The notes under the pieces are model-generated. The model was not told the origin of the DNA. It saw nothing but the letters and a program-made list of their open reading frames with translations, and did not search any database. From Cricetomys ansorgei (taxonomy: Eukaryota; Chordata; Mammalia; Rodentia; Nesomyidae), in the NCBI GenBank assembly GCA_026225945.1, contig JAMJFZ010000239.1, forward strand, positions 25,011,501 through 25,075,500: a DNA stretch of 64,000 nucleotides, in the 5' to 3' direction. Below are positions 43,666-55,065 of this stretch, one piece after another. The position numbers were made by a program, and so were the translations under genes. Every line of letters begins with the position of its first letter. The stretch's first letter is position 1.

Positions 43666-43874
43666 AAAAGTTTACTGAATTGAAAGAGAAATAGTGGTCA
43701 GTTTCCTGTCTTCTTCCTGTAGGAACCAGAAAGATATATTTAAATGATGACTTTCTTGTGTGCTCAGGGAAAATCTAGTACTTGCTTTATAATTTTGTAG
43801 AACTATAAGTGACACTAATAGGTGATTGACAGTGGCTGCTGACAGGAGAGATCCCAAATTTAGAAGTTGAGTGG

Positions 43875-45177
43875 AGATTTTAATTTTTCTATTTTAATTA
43901 AGATATAAGTACGTCATTTCCTCCCTTCCTTTTTCCCTCTCCAGTTCCTCCCATGTCTCCTCCTTCCAACCTCTCCCATGTCCCGCACTTACTCCCCCTC
44001 AAATGGATGTCTTCTTTTTCTTCATTTATTCTTACAGATACATATGTATAAAGATATATATACAGCCTGCTGAGTCTGTTTAGAGTTGCTTGTGTGCATA
44101 TGTTTTCAGGACTGACCAGTTGGTGTCAGATAGCCTACTGAGAAACATCCCTGAGAAAGATTGATTCTCCTTCTTATCAGTTATTAGCTGCCTGTAGCTC
44201 TTCTTCTGAGGTTGGAGACCCTTTAAGACATCTCACTCCATGGTTACCACATTGATATCATCATCATTCAGGTCTTCTTTAGGCAACCATATTGTTGAGG
44301 TATCATGGAAGAAGCTTTACAATCATTTCTAGAAGATACAATCTCACAGCACATGTCCCGGTCCTCTGGCTCTTAAAACCTTTCTGTCTCATCTTCTTCA
44401 GAGTTCCCTGAGCCTTAGGTATGAGAGTGATGTTGTAAATGTACCCATCTGCGCAGTCTATCCCAAGGTCACGTGATCTTAACGTGTTGACCAGTTGTGG
44501 TTTTCTGTAATGCTCTCTTTCTGTGGTAAAAGGAAGCTTCTTTGATGAGAGGTAAGAGCAACACTTACTAATGGGTAAAAGGAAATGTTTTAAAATGCAG
44601 TTAGGAATTATGCTTGTCTACTAAAGTAGGTCGTCTCTAGAATCCACAACCTCACTAGTACTACATAGTTTTCTAGGTTTCTACTATGAGGCATGATTTC
44701 CCTCCTATTTAGTGGGCTTTAAATCCAATTAGGAGCTGTTGGTTACTGCCAAGGATTGTGTGCCACTATTGCATCTTTAGGGATATTTTACCATGGTGTT
44801 CATTGCTGTGGCTCATAGGCATCACTCCTAGGAATATTGATTACTTCCCTCCTTTGACAACATGCATAGAATCTTCTGCTACTAGGAGAGCTAGATTTAA
44901 TGAAGGTGGCTTTTATATCAAATATTCTGAGTCCTATATCCAAAGTGTGTGGAATATTTAGCAATAGAGACTTAGCTTCAACTTATTGGAGGCAACACAG
45001 GGAAACAGCAATAGTCTATTTTGTTTGGAGTCTCTTGGATTACTCTGATAGGCAACTTGAAAGGATTTTTCTCACGCCTGAAATTAGAGTTTTTATTAGA
45101 TAGCCTATGGCTCTTGTGGGGTGCATTGTTAGTCCAAATATCATAGCTTCATTTAAACTGCCTACATGTGTATCTAT

Positions 45178-45221
<44 letters not shown>

Positions 45222-46485
45222 TCTATGTAATTTTAGGTAAATATGAAATAATATGATTTCTTAAGACTTTTTCAAACATCCTTAGTGTCATTTATCACTC
45301 CTGCTCCCTCTGTAATAACCTTCCTCTCCCCTAAAAATTTAAAAACCTCTTACCATTTTTATCATTACTCTCTTCATGTCATCTGTATGTTACTGTCCCT
45401 CTCTGTCCACTATACAGTCTCTTTTTACTTTCCTGGTATCTGTGGTTAACCCATATTTTATACACACATCTAAAGATTTTGAAATATAAAGAGCAGGTGA
45501 GGGAATATATGAAATGTTTGGCCTTCTGGGTCTGAGTTATCTCATGCAATATGATCTTTTCTATTTACCTGCAAAGTTTATGATTTTGTTTTACTTTAAA
45601 ACTGAATAGTGTTCCATTGTGTATACATACTGCATTTTCATTATCAGTTCATCTTTTGAAGGACATTAAGGTTGTTTCCATCTCCTAGCTATTGTGAGTA
45701 GAGGGACAATGAACATTGCCAAGCAATTCACTGTGGAATAGGCTCTCTAATCTCTGGGATGTAACTGTCACAGGATAGATTTATGTTTAACTTTTTTGAG
45801 GATTCACTATAGTGATTTCCAGAGTAGTTTCATGGTTTACAATCCCACAGATGGTGAATATGGGTTCCCCTTTCCTCAAAATCCTCACCAGCGTTTGATG
45901 TGGCTTGTTTTGTTTATCTTAAGCATGCTGAGTCATGTAAGACGACATCTCAGTTATTTTAAATTGCCTTTCCCTCATTGCTGGAGATGACAAACACTTT
46001 TTTGAAATATTTCTGAGTCATCTTCATTTCTTCTTCTGAGAATGCTCTATTCAGACCCATAGTCCATTTTTTAACTGGATCATTTTTTTTCTTGAGACTT
46101 TGTTTTTTAAGTTCTGTGTATATTCTGGATGGTAATACTCTGGCAGATGTATAGCTAGTAAAGATTGGCTTTCACTCTGTAGGTTTCTTATTCACTTGAT
46201 TGATTGTTTTCTTGGTGATACATTCATAAATAAAACAAAGTTTTCTTGGTTTTATGAGGTCCCACTTGTCAATTCTTTGTCTTAATTCACAGGCAAAATG
46301 GACTCCTATTCAAAAAATATGTTCCTAAACCCATATCTTATAGGATACTGCCTATTTGTTCTAGCTTTTTTTAATATTTCGGGTCAAAAATTGAGTTTTT
46401 AGAAATAAGTAAAGGACTATTCTCTGTTTAGTGACATTCTTCCCAATGACCTATAGCAGTTACTGCAATATATATAGAAATGTGT
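43875..46485 (-). repeat. L1 3' half, minus strand (ORF2 C-terminal region plus long 3' UTR)
   Basis: On the plus strand the order is 3' UTR first: 'cagcctgctgagtctgttta' (44064), 'ggcaaccatattgttgaggt' (44283), 'gttccctgagccttaggtat' (44402), 'cacttactaatgggtaaaag' (44562) and 'ggatattttaccatggtgtt'. An AC microsatellite follows (45175-45220). Then comes the complement of the ORF2 C-terminal region: 'actgaatagtgttccattgt' (45601), 'ccagagtagtttcatggttt' (45820) and 'cttgtcaattctttgtctta' (46266). The element is 5'-truncated near 46485. Its frame is disrupted, and the plus frames at 44758-45103 and 45796-45990 are antisense artefacts. Confidence 0.85.
45175..45220. repeat. (AC)n microsatellite
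   Basis: A long AC run at the junction between the L1 3' UTR and ORF2 parts of the surrounding minus-strand L1. Murine L1 relatives often carry a TG/TA tract at this place. Confidence 0.95.
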
Positions 46486-46678
46486 TCAGATTCATACTGA
46501 ATATTCTAAGATGATTACTATAAGCTCCACATATTTTTCTAAGTACTATATTTTTGGTTCTAAGGCTGTTAAGTTTTTTTTTAATGTTTATATCAAATGA
46601 TTTGTGTTTTGGTAGAATTTTCTATTTATTATTCATTTCAGATATAATCAAAATTAATTGAAATTATGAAGTAGTAAG

Positions 46679-46828
46679 GTAAGACGGTACATATCTATGA
46701 CCCCAGCCTTTGTCTGATAGTAGCAATAGGATGATGAGTCTGAAATTAGAAAGGGCCACGAAGTGAGTTCAGGACAAACTTAAAATACAAAAAGAAATTC
46801 CACCTCAAAACAAACAAGTCAAACAAAG
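46679..46828 (+). repeat. B1-like SINE, old and diverged
   Basis: 'gtaagacggtacatatctat', 'gaccccagcctttgtctgat', 'aatgatgagtctgaaatt'-like middle, 'cgaagtgagttcaggacaaa' and 'ccacctcaaaacaaacaa' keep the sense B1 order throughout about 150 bases. Confidence 0.65.
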
Positions 46829-46829
46829 T

Positions 46830-47830
46830 TGTAAAGGAACTTTTAATCTTTTAATCCAGAGACATGGCTGCTCTAGCAAAGCATCACATTGAAAGGCCTA
46901 TGTCATATGTAGGAATCACATTCAAGGGTGTTGACATATATTCACCAGATGTAGACTCTGATTCTTGTTCAAATGGCAGTTTATTCTACAACTAATTAAA
47001 TCACCAGTTCTTAGTCCTGGATCCCTGAAGCATTTCTGTCTCTGTACAATCTAGTCTTCAGTCTAGAACTGGAAGTCTTCAACTTCCATACAATCTAGAA
47101 CATTTAAACCTCCATACAATCTAATCAATCTTTAAGACTTATTGCTGTCTGAGCCACTCTGATAAGCTCCTTCTGAACTCTGACTCTTCTGGTTCAAACT
47201 CTTTTCCAAGCTGCTTGGTTTAATCTGATCTTCTGAGCTGGATGATTGTTTCTGACTGAACTGTTCTGACTCTGACTTACTCTGGCAGATTCTCTGACTG
47301 CCTCAGACTGGGCTGCTCTGTTTGGCTTCAAATTGACTCACTCCTAATGATTGATACTGAGTTCTTCTGCCCAGCTGCCTCTTGTGTCACCATGTCTCTC
47401 CCCATCCTGCCTGCTTCTCTAACTCACTGTTCTATACTGCTTCAGTCAGCCTCTCTGACTTATCTTCAGTCAGATCACTTCATTGTGCTCTCTTGTTCCC
47501 CCCTCACCTCTGCTTGCTTCAGACTATTTGCCTCATACTGCCTCTGTAACTGACTCTTGTACCTGACTGAACTAAGCTAAGAGCCCACCTAGAATAAGAG
47601 TTGGGCATGGCCTCACTCTAACTCAATCTGACAACTCTTCCTATGATTAGTCACTTTGCCTGCCCTTCCATATGATTCATCTCAAATGACACTTCTTGTG
47701 TAGCACTGTCGCTTTCTGAGCTCTGCTTCTTGTGTCTACTTCCGCACTCTGTTTCTGTCTTAGGGATTAAAGCTATGGACCATCACTGCTTTCTGAATAC
47801 TTGGATTAAAGGTATGTATCAACATTCTTA
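46830..47830 (+). repeat. CT-rich interspersed repeat, copy 3 (longest)
   Basis: Begins with 'gacatggctgctctagc' near 46861, the reverse complement of words that end copies 1 and 2 ('ctagagcagccatg'). A long region of 'tctgactgaact', 'cttctgagct' and 'ctgcctctgt' words follows (47150-47580). It ends with 'gctctgcttcttgtgtctac' (47721) and two B1-like tail modules, 'agggattaaagctatgg' (47762) and 'ttggattaaaggtatg' (47801). The inverted end words suggest a more complete copy, or two abutting copies in opposite orientation. The plus frame at 47347-47553 is by-product. Confidence 0.6.
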
Positions 47831-48139
47831 ACTTCTTTTATATTCCATCTGGACCACACAGGTCTCTGAATGCAAGGACAAGCTGTGTGTGCTGCAAAGG
47901 GCAGAGCCATAGCATGGATCCAAGTCCTGTGAAGGATCCCAGAATTGTGAGTAAATTCCATATAGTTGGACATTGATGTTTTTCTGCTGTCCAAAGACAT
48001 TTTGAAAAGTTTGATAGATGTTTGGTTTCATTTGGCGATGTGCATTAGCAATCCTCATGATTATTCCTCTTGTAAATGTCTTTGATGATATAGTGTTAAA
48101 TTGTGTTGTAGAGATAAGGCAATTTTTTTGTCTTATACA
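47831..48139. other. Unassigned spacer between two repeats
   Basis: Lies between the CT-rich repeat and the unnamed repeat. A minus frame (47828-48058, 76 codons) covers most of it; its product is not recognised. The spacer could belong to either neighbouring element. Confidence 0.4.
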
Positions 48140-48480
48140 GAAAAGGGGAATTTCTGTAGATGTTTATTTTTAGTTGTGTTTAAAATAATTGTTTTGTGCA
48201 CTGTTGGGTGAGGGGCTGCCTAGGTTTGGGCATTTTATATTGTCTGCAGGTGTTGGATTTTTGTGGAGGATCTTTGATTAGTCGTGATCTGTATGTGCTG
48301 TTAGTAGAACACCTGAAGAGTTCTGTATCAATAAAAACACCTGTGCTGGGATGCTCATGTCCAGTATGGCAATGGTCAGGATAGTAGTTCACTCTGCTGA
48401 GGCCTAGAAAGGTTTTCACCAATGAATATGCCTCTTTGTCTGCGTGAACTGCCCACAATAGGGTACTGCAACAGACACCC
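48140..48480 (-). repeat. Unnamed dispersed repeat, copy 2
   Basis: The reverse complement is collinear with 9735-10060. Plus-strand landmarks are 'tttgtgcactgttggg' (48193), 'gcctaggtttgggcatttta' (48218), 'agaacacctgaagagttctg' (48306), 'catgtccagtatggcaatgg' (48355) and 'ctctgctgaggcctagaa' (48391). The minus frame 48180-48458 (92 codons) spans it but is not conserved in the other copy. Family unknown to me. Confidence 0.55.
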
Positions 48481-48499
48481 GGGGAAACAGCCCTTTGGC

Positions 48500-48872
48500 A
48501 ACATCTGTCAGGGATGTTAGGAGATGATTAGATTATGATAACTCTGGTCTGATCAATGGCCCAATCCATTGATAGATGCAAAAGATGAATGGACTACTAG
48601 AAGGTGGTAGAAATGTGGAAGTAGGACCAACTTGAAAAAAATCAGGTCACTGGGGTCTTACCTTTCACAGATTTATCCTATCACTGGCTGGGTCTACCTG
48701 CTCTTTGTACCACAGCCTTGCTCCATGGTCTTCTGCCTTCCCATAGAGCCTTAACAACAAAGCCAGGCAGTCATTGACTTAAATCTCTGAAACCAGGAGC
48801 CAAATTCTTCCTTTAAGTTACTTTTCTTAGGTATTTGATACAACAACAGAAAGTCTATCCAACAAATTGATT
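48500..48872 (+). repeat. MaLR-type LTR (MT/MLT-like)
   Basis: 'taggagatgattagattatg' (48519), 'caatggcccaatccattgat' (48555), 'gatgaatggactactagaag' (48585), 'taggtca'-like and 'ggtcactggggtctta' (48644), 'ctctgaaaccaggagccaaa' (48785), 'cctttaagttacttttctta' (48811) and 'ggtatttgatacaac' (48831) give the full LTR order of rodent MaLRs. It is diverged, and no internal sequence adjoins it, so it is a solo LTR. Confidence 0.8.
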
Positions 48873-50455
48873 ATGTGAAATGTTATCAATCAATAAGTAT
48901 GAAGATAAAAAGGCATCCATAAAATTTATTTCAATGATTGATATAAAATGTATGATCATCTCCATAGATGATTTAAAAAAACTTGTTGTAAAATCTACTA
49001 CTAACTTTAATTAAAATACATTTAGTAATATAGCATATACATGCACACATACAATACTATATACTTAGTCCTAAGCTAGAATTTTAAGGTAAAATTAAAA
49101 AATTACAACTACAGAAATAACAACACCAAATGCATTCTGTCTCCTCTAGTATTTAATAACATGTTAAAAATTTCACCTATAAATTTACAGTGAAAACTAT
49201 TACAAATGTAGGAATTGGGCAGGGCAAATAGTAAAATATACTGAAAGTGCATAATATGAATATAAAAAAAATTCTATCCAAAAGGACTAGAGAAAATACA
49301 ATTTTGTTCCCTTACACTCTGCATGCAGAAACTATAAATCAAAAGCCAGATGTAATTAAATAGAATTTTGAAAAACAGTCAACACATTATTCTTCACCAG
49401 TAAAATAAAAGATAACACAGAAATGAAACAAAATTACCCTGCTAAAATGCTATTATCCCTAATATTTAAAGAACCCTTTTGAGGGGAAGTATCAAAACAA
49501 AATAAATATGAGTACAAAATTTACATAGATTTCAAAAACATACGTTAAAATTGAATGTAGAATGATGTATAACTTTACTCGTGGTTTAAAAAAGTAAATT
49601 TCATCTATACTGAGAATCCTTGTGTCACTGACTAAATTGAAAAAAATCTCAAAGTTTAAAGACATTCTGTTGAAGATCGTGGGAAACATTCCCTCACCTC
49701 AGTTACTGTCATGAAAGAAAAATCGATCTAGTCCTGAAGGGAGAAGTCAGAAATACCTAACAAAATTGCAAATGGTTTAAACTTTACCCTGAGTACCCAA
49801 GATTTAGAGTTTTCACAGCCACTTAAAATGAGAATTTTAAAAATTCATATAACAGAAATAGAACAAATTTCTATTCCTCATAATATAGGCTACTATATAA
49901 CTTTAAATAAAAATATTAACAAAATAATTTGAACTTTATATGGGCTGATTTCCAGGATATGATGTTAATTGAAAAGTAAATTCAATGATGTATATATAAT
50001 GCCTTTCTTTTGTGGTTAAAACAATCATATGTATTATATATGATATATTAATTATATGTGTGATATATTAAGGAGATAGATCATTAATTACAAAAATAGA
50101 TAAATTTAATGATGAAACTGACCAGGTGTAGGGAGCATAGGACAATATGGAAATGGAAACAGAAATCCTCTCTGCTAACCCTGTCTGCTTATAGAGAAAT
50201 GCTAATTTTGGCCTAAGCCAATTAAAACACCAAGTTAGCTAGAAAAACACCTTATGACACAATGTAATGATGAGATTTCATTGCCAAATGCTGGGAGACT
50301 TGTCACCAGCATTCAGGGGTGAGCCTGAGTTCCCTTTCACTGGCCAAATGAGGAACAGTTTAAACAAGATGAGTAAGAACGTATTAAATAAAAACTAAAG
50401 TCCATGTTGTTATTGAATAATAGTAATAATGAAGGAATAGAAAAGCTCGTCTTTG
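48873..50455. other. AT-rich stretch, no recognised gene
   Basis: Very AT-rich, with 'atatatgatatattaattat' near 50037. The sequence around 49200-49700 is loosely reminiscent of an old L1, but I could not anchor it. The minus frame 49492-49689 is Ile/Phe-rich and taken as chance. Confidence 0.45.
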
Positions 50456-51890
50456 GGAAATATCAGCTATCCTTTCAAAAGGATTCTTGCTCAATTATGT
50501 TTATAGTAGCTTTGTTCATAATAGCCAGAAATTGGAAGCAACTTAGAGGCCCCTCAACTGAAGAATGAATAAAGATGGAGTACTACTCAGACATTTAAAA
50601 AATGACTATATGAACTTTTCAGGCAAATGGAACTAAGTAGAAAAAAATCATCCAGAGTGAGTCAGAAAGATAAACATGGTATATGCTCACTTGTATGTGG
50701 ATATTAACTGTTAAACAAATGAAAAAGGTGTTGTAATTCACAAACCCAGAGAGACTGTGCAACAAGGAAGGCCCCAGTGGATACTTGAGGTTCTCTCTGG
50801 TAAAGAGGAAATAGAACATAAGTTATAGGAGGGACAGGGGATGATGAGAACCAGAAGAGAAGAGATCAGGAAGCCAAAGAGGGATGGAGGGAGAGAATAT
50901 ATGGAAAGACAATCAGAATTGGAGGACATTTAAGGGAGAATCAGGAGACCTAATACAGTGAAACTCACTGGAATCAATGGAGATCCTAGCAAAGACCTCT
51001 GGTAACAGGAGTCAGGGATCCTAAACAGGCAATCTCCTATAAAGAGACAAGACTTACAGTGGTGGGACTGGGATACTGTCCCAGCCATAAAAACTTCCAC
51101 CTGTGGCCTATCCTCCTTTCAGGATTCACTGGGACAATAGAAGGACAGAATACTATGCTAAAGGAGGGAAACCTTGACTGATACAGCAGATCAGGCCAAG
51201 AACTAGAGTCTGTACTGTCAGGAGAGGATTTCTAATGTTACTTTGCTCTGCTCATAGATTAATGCCTAGCCCAATCCTCAACAAAGCGAATCCCCACAGC
51301 AGTTGAAGGAAGCAGATGCAGAGGTTCAGGACCAAACAAAATTCAGAGCTCAGGGAACCCCACAGAAGAAATGGAAGAGGGATTGATGGGACCAGACTGG
51401 TCAAGGGCACCAGGAGAATTAACTCCATGGAGTCAACTGACCAGCACTCTTAAGGGCTCACAGAGCCTGGAGCAGCAGACTTGCAACCTTCTGGGTCCCC
51501 CAAATATGTCTTGAGTTTGCCTGATCTGATGCTCTTACAGAACTCATACAGACTGGGTAGGAATGTGTGTCCCTGAACCTCTTGCCTGCCCTTGAGTACC
51601 TTCCTTACCCCACCTCATTGGGTTGTCTCATCCAACACTGAAATAGGGAATTGTGCCCGGCCCTGTTCCATCCTGTTGTGTCTTGTCTGAGCAGTAACCC
51701 TGGAAAGACTGCTCTTTCTTGGGGAGAGGCAGGGTGGGAGTAGAAGGATGAGGGCATAGATCTGGGGGATAGTGAAGATGGAGGGGAGCTGGGAGGAATG
51801 AAGGGAGGGGTGGAAGGGTGTTGGAATGCAATATAAGAAGAAAAATTCTAGTAAATAAATTTTAAAAATAAATAAAATAAAACCTTAGAG
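50456..51890 (+). repeat. 5'-truncated L1: ORF2 C-terminus, full 3' UTR and A-rich tail
   Basis: Begins within the ORF2 end: 'gtagctttgttcataatagc' (50506), 'agaatgaataaagatggagt' (50562), 'atggtatatgctcacttgta' (50676). The 3' UTR follows: 'gtcaactgaccagcactctt' (51432), 'ccatcctgttgtgtcttgtc' (51668) and 'gggagctgggaggaatgaag' (51784), then an A-rich tail (51838-51890). Similarity to the L1s at 29396 and 34722 is clear in the UTR, so all three are from related subfamilies. The frames at 50619-51831 on the minus strand are antisense artefacts. Confidence 0.92.
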
Positions 51891-52536
51891 TAACTCATAT
51901 CGAAGCCATTCTTCCTGCACAAGGATTCTTGAGTCATGACTGTATTCTGAGATGTAGCTAAACCACAGCAAAGACTGTGTGCCTCCTTCCAAAACTCAGC
52001 AATGCTTTGCTAACAGATCAGCCTCTAATTTAACTGATTAAAAAGAATCATGAAAGACAATGTGTTGTTTGTATTATAGTTGGTAGTTTTAAAATCTGCT
52101 GTGAGTCCTCTTAGAATAAATAAGGAATCTGAACATGAACTATTGATTAATTACATATTTCAATGTTCTGTTGCCTGCATGTGGTGACCTTATCCTCGAG
52201 TATAAGATAGTGTCCTTGTTTTTCCAAGATATATGCTGAAGTGTTCAAGAAAGACAGAAGTATGCCAAAAAATGATTGTTTAGTTAATGTGCTATTCTTA
52301 GAATTCTCAGATAGCTTTGATTATTTCCATAATAAAAAAACAAACAAGAAAAATAATGCCAAAGCCAGATAATAAATGCTATGTATAAGATTGAACATTA
52401 ACACTTTAGGGTATTTATTTTTTCATTTCCTAACACTGAATTTCTAACCTATAGTTTTATTGTTTGGTTTTAAATTTTGACTTCTATTTTGATAAATGTA
52501 AATGTATTTCTTTCTTCTTCCTCTTTTTCTCCCCCC
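51891..52536. other. No recognised feature
   Basis: Unique-looking AT-rich DNA between the L1 tail and a minus-strand B1. Confidence 0.55.
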
Positions 52537-52680
52537 TGGCTATTCTGGAACCAGCTCTGTAGACCTGGCTGGCCTCAAACTCACAAATAGATCCACCTGC
52601 CTATGTCTTTGGTGGGGGGTGGGGGTGGGGGCGGGCACTGGGATTAAAAGCGTGCACCACCACTGCCCAGCTTTTAAAAG
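52537..52680 (-). repeat. B1 SINE, minus strand, with internal G-rich expansion
   Basis: Antisense B1: 'gctattctggaaccagctct', 'gtagacctggctggcctcaa', 'actcacaaatagatccacct', then 'cactgggattaaaagcgtgc' and 'accaccactgcccagctttt'. In the middle, where 'ctcccgagtgct' is expected, there is a 'ggtggggggtgggggtgggg' tract (about 52611-52634). It is a local G-rich expansion inside the SINE. Confidence 0.9.
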
Positions 52681-54284
52681 TATTTTTTATTTTTCTGGCA
52701 TCTTAACTCAAATGTTTTTAGTAGGTCTTCGAAAAAGCCATATTACAATTTTGAACATTTCCAAACAATGAACATGCAAGTTGAAAGAATTGAGATTTCA
52801 CTTCATCCTTAAGAACTGAACCAAAATACTACCTGCTGAAATTTCATAAAAAACTAGTCTTTGACCAAAATGTAAAAATATTATCTTTAGGCATCATCTG
52901 CTCCCCTCCTCTCTTTCTTGCTTCCCTTACTCGACTCATTTAATAGATAAACTACTTGTGCCCTCTCTTGCCTGCTCATTAGAAGTGCTATTATCACAAC
53001 ACATATGAGAAAAAAAAAACACACACACACACACAAATGTTTCCGGGAAACCCACAGAGCAGCATTTTTTCAGCTTTGCAGAGCATTGCCAATAACACCC
53101 TTCTAAACCTCAGGCACCTGGAGTGGATTTCAGGGACCAGAAGGAAGACCTAAATAGAAACCATTTCAGTTTTTTACTTCATCATAAAAAACTGCCCACT
53201 TCCAAAGTGACTTCTAGCTCAAAAAGCTATCCATCAGACTTGTGGGTCTTTATTTTGAGGAACTTTAGTAAAAATGTCCGTTCTGCAAAGACCATGGTTG
53301 AGAGGAGTGAGGTAAAAAACATTACGGAGCCTTCCCCATAATCAGCTCAAGGGTTAACAGTCATTGTTTGTCCCAAAACGTCTGACCTAGATGAGTAAAA
53401 CACCAAATAAAAACAGAAACAACAAGTAGGAAAGGATAGAAACATTGTCCATCCTAAAAAGTGGAGTTTATGGGGCTAAGCAGCTCGGAAGAGCTAGGAG
53501 GCCAATCTACAGAGGAGTGTTTATTCTGGGTTCCTCAGAATCCATACATTTCTTGTACAAATGGGGTTAGTTTTGTCTCACATCTGCATGTTTCACCATT
53601 TCTGTTAATTCTGCCATGAAACATAGTTTTTCTAAGTAGCGTCTACTTTTTATAAGACCATGACGATTCAATCTAAGAAATCTTATCTGAATTGTCTGAT
53701 TCTTGCAGCCAAGTCATTTTATATGACACATAGACTTCATGGACAAATGTTTGTCTGTAGTTACCTGGTTCTAATGATCAGGGACTTCCACCAGTGACAC
53801 GAGGGAATAATATAGTCTAACATATATGAACAAGGACTTCTTCAGACTCAGAGTTCTCTGCCCAAGCCATGGATCCTCCAAGAGCCTTTATTTGTGTTTC
53901 AAATGCCTTAGATATTATAATAATCTTTTAATAAAATAGCTAAGTCAAATACTTTTATAATGCCCACTCCTCTATAAGATGGAAATATTTAGGAAAAAGA
54001 AGCCGTGAAAATGTGAAGATGAATATTTTTTAAAAAAATAGAAAATGTTATACTCATTAACCAAGAGGTAATGATAATGATAAATTAAGCCAAGATAAAA
54101 CACCTTTAACCAGGTCAGCTGGTCTTACATTTTTTTTCGGTTTCCGAGAATAAGCATCTACACGGAAGTTGCCTGCATCTCAGGCAAATAGGTTAAGAAT
54201 TCTAAAACCATAGTGGTAGTGTTGAACAGTTTTGTTAGCTTCTCACTAATAAAATATTCTTACTTATACTTCTTTCTTTTGTTT
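52681..54284. other. Unique-looking DNA, no recognised gene
   Basis: A short AC run lies near 53020-53036. The plus frame 53123-53341 (72 codons) has no recognised domain. The 53040-53560 part is compositionally balanced and repeat-free by eye, but gives no splice-bounded frame. Confidence 0.5.
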
Positions 54285-55065
54285 GCTTGTTTATTTTTTT
54301 AATTGAAAATAGATTTCTCTCATACAATGCATTTGGCCACAGTTTTCCCTCCCTCCACTCCTCTCAGCTACCCCACGACATCCCCGCTGCCCCAGGTCTA
54401 CTCCCCCTGCCCCCGCATTCCATTTCCCTTCAGAAAAGACCAGGCCTCCAAAAGACAACAACCAAACACCACAAAACAAGATACAATAAGAAAAGGCAAA
54501 AACCCTTACATCGAGACTCGACAAGGATACCCAATAAGAGGTAAAGAGTCGTAAGAACAGTCAGAATAGTCAGAGATCCACCCACTCCTACTGTTCGGAG
54601 TCCCATAAAAACACCAAGCTAACAGTCATACATATATGCAGAGGGCCTTGTGCAGACACAGGCAGTCCCTGTGCTTGCAGCTTAAGTCTCTTAGAGCTCC
54701 TATGAGCTAGTATGGGTCACATTCTCCTGGTGTCCCCCATCTCCTCTGACTTTTCTCACCTTCTTCAGTGGAGTTCCTTGAGCTCAGAGAGGAAGGACCC
54801 ATTGGAAACCTCCAATTCTCCAATTTAGACTATCTCTCCACATAATGTCTGGCTGTGGGTCCCTGCATCTGCTCCCATCTGCTGCCAGAAGATGACTGGA
54901 CAATGCATTGATCTATAGTACAGCAGAATACCATTAGGAATCATTTCATATATATACTGCCAGTCTCGTGTTTGGTTCTACCCTAAGTCTCTGGGCTATC
55001 CAATCAGTCTCTGGTTGCTGTCTGCCCTGGGCAGTCAGGCAGGCAGTGTCAGGCACGGGCTACCT
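54285..55065 (-). repeat. L1 3' UTR, minus strand
   Basis: The plus strand reads the complement from the 3' end inwards: 'aattgaaaatagatttctct' and 'catacaatgcatttggccac' (54301-54340), a C-rich block (54345-54425), 'aagaccaggcctccaaaaga', 'cccataaaaacaccaagcta' (54602), 'tgagctcagagaggaaggac' (54779), 'gggtccctgcatctgctccc' (54857) and 'ccctgggcagtcaggcaggc'. It is 5'-truncated near 55065. The frames at 54287-54554 on both strands fall in it. Confidence 0.88.

Noticed and set aside
54287..54554. Plus and minus frames of 77-85 codons
   Set aside because: Fall in the C-rich terminal part of a minus-strand L1 3' UTR.
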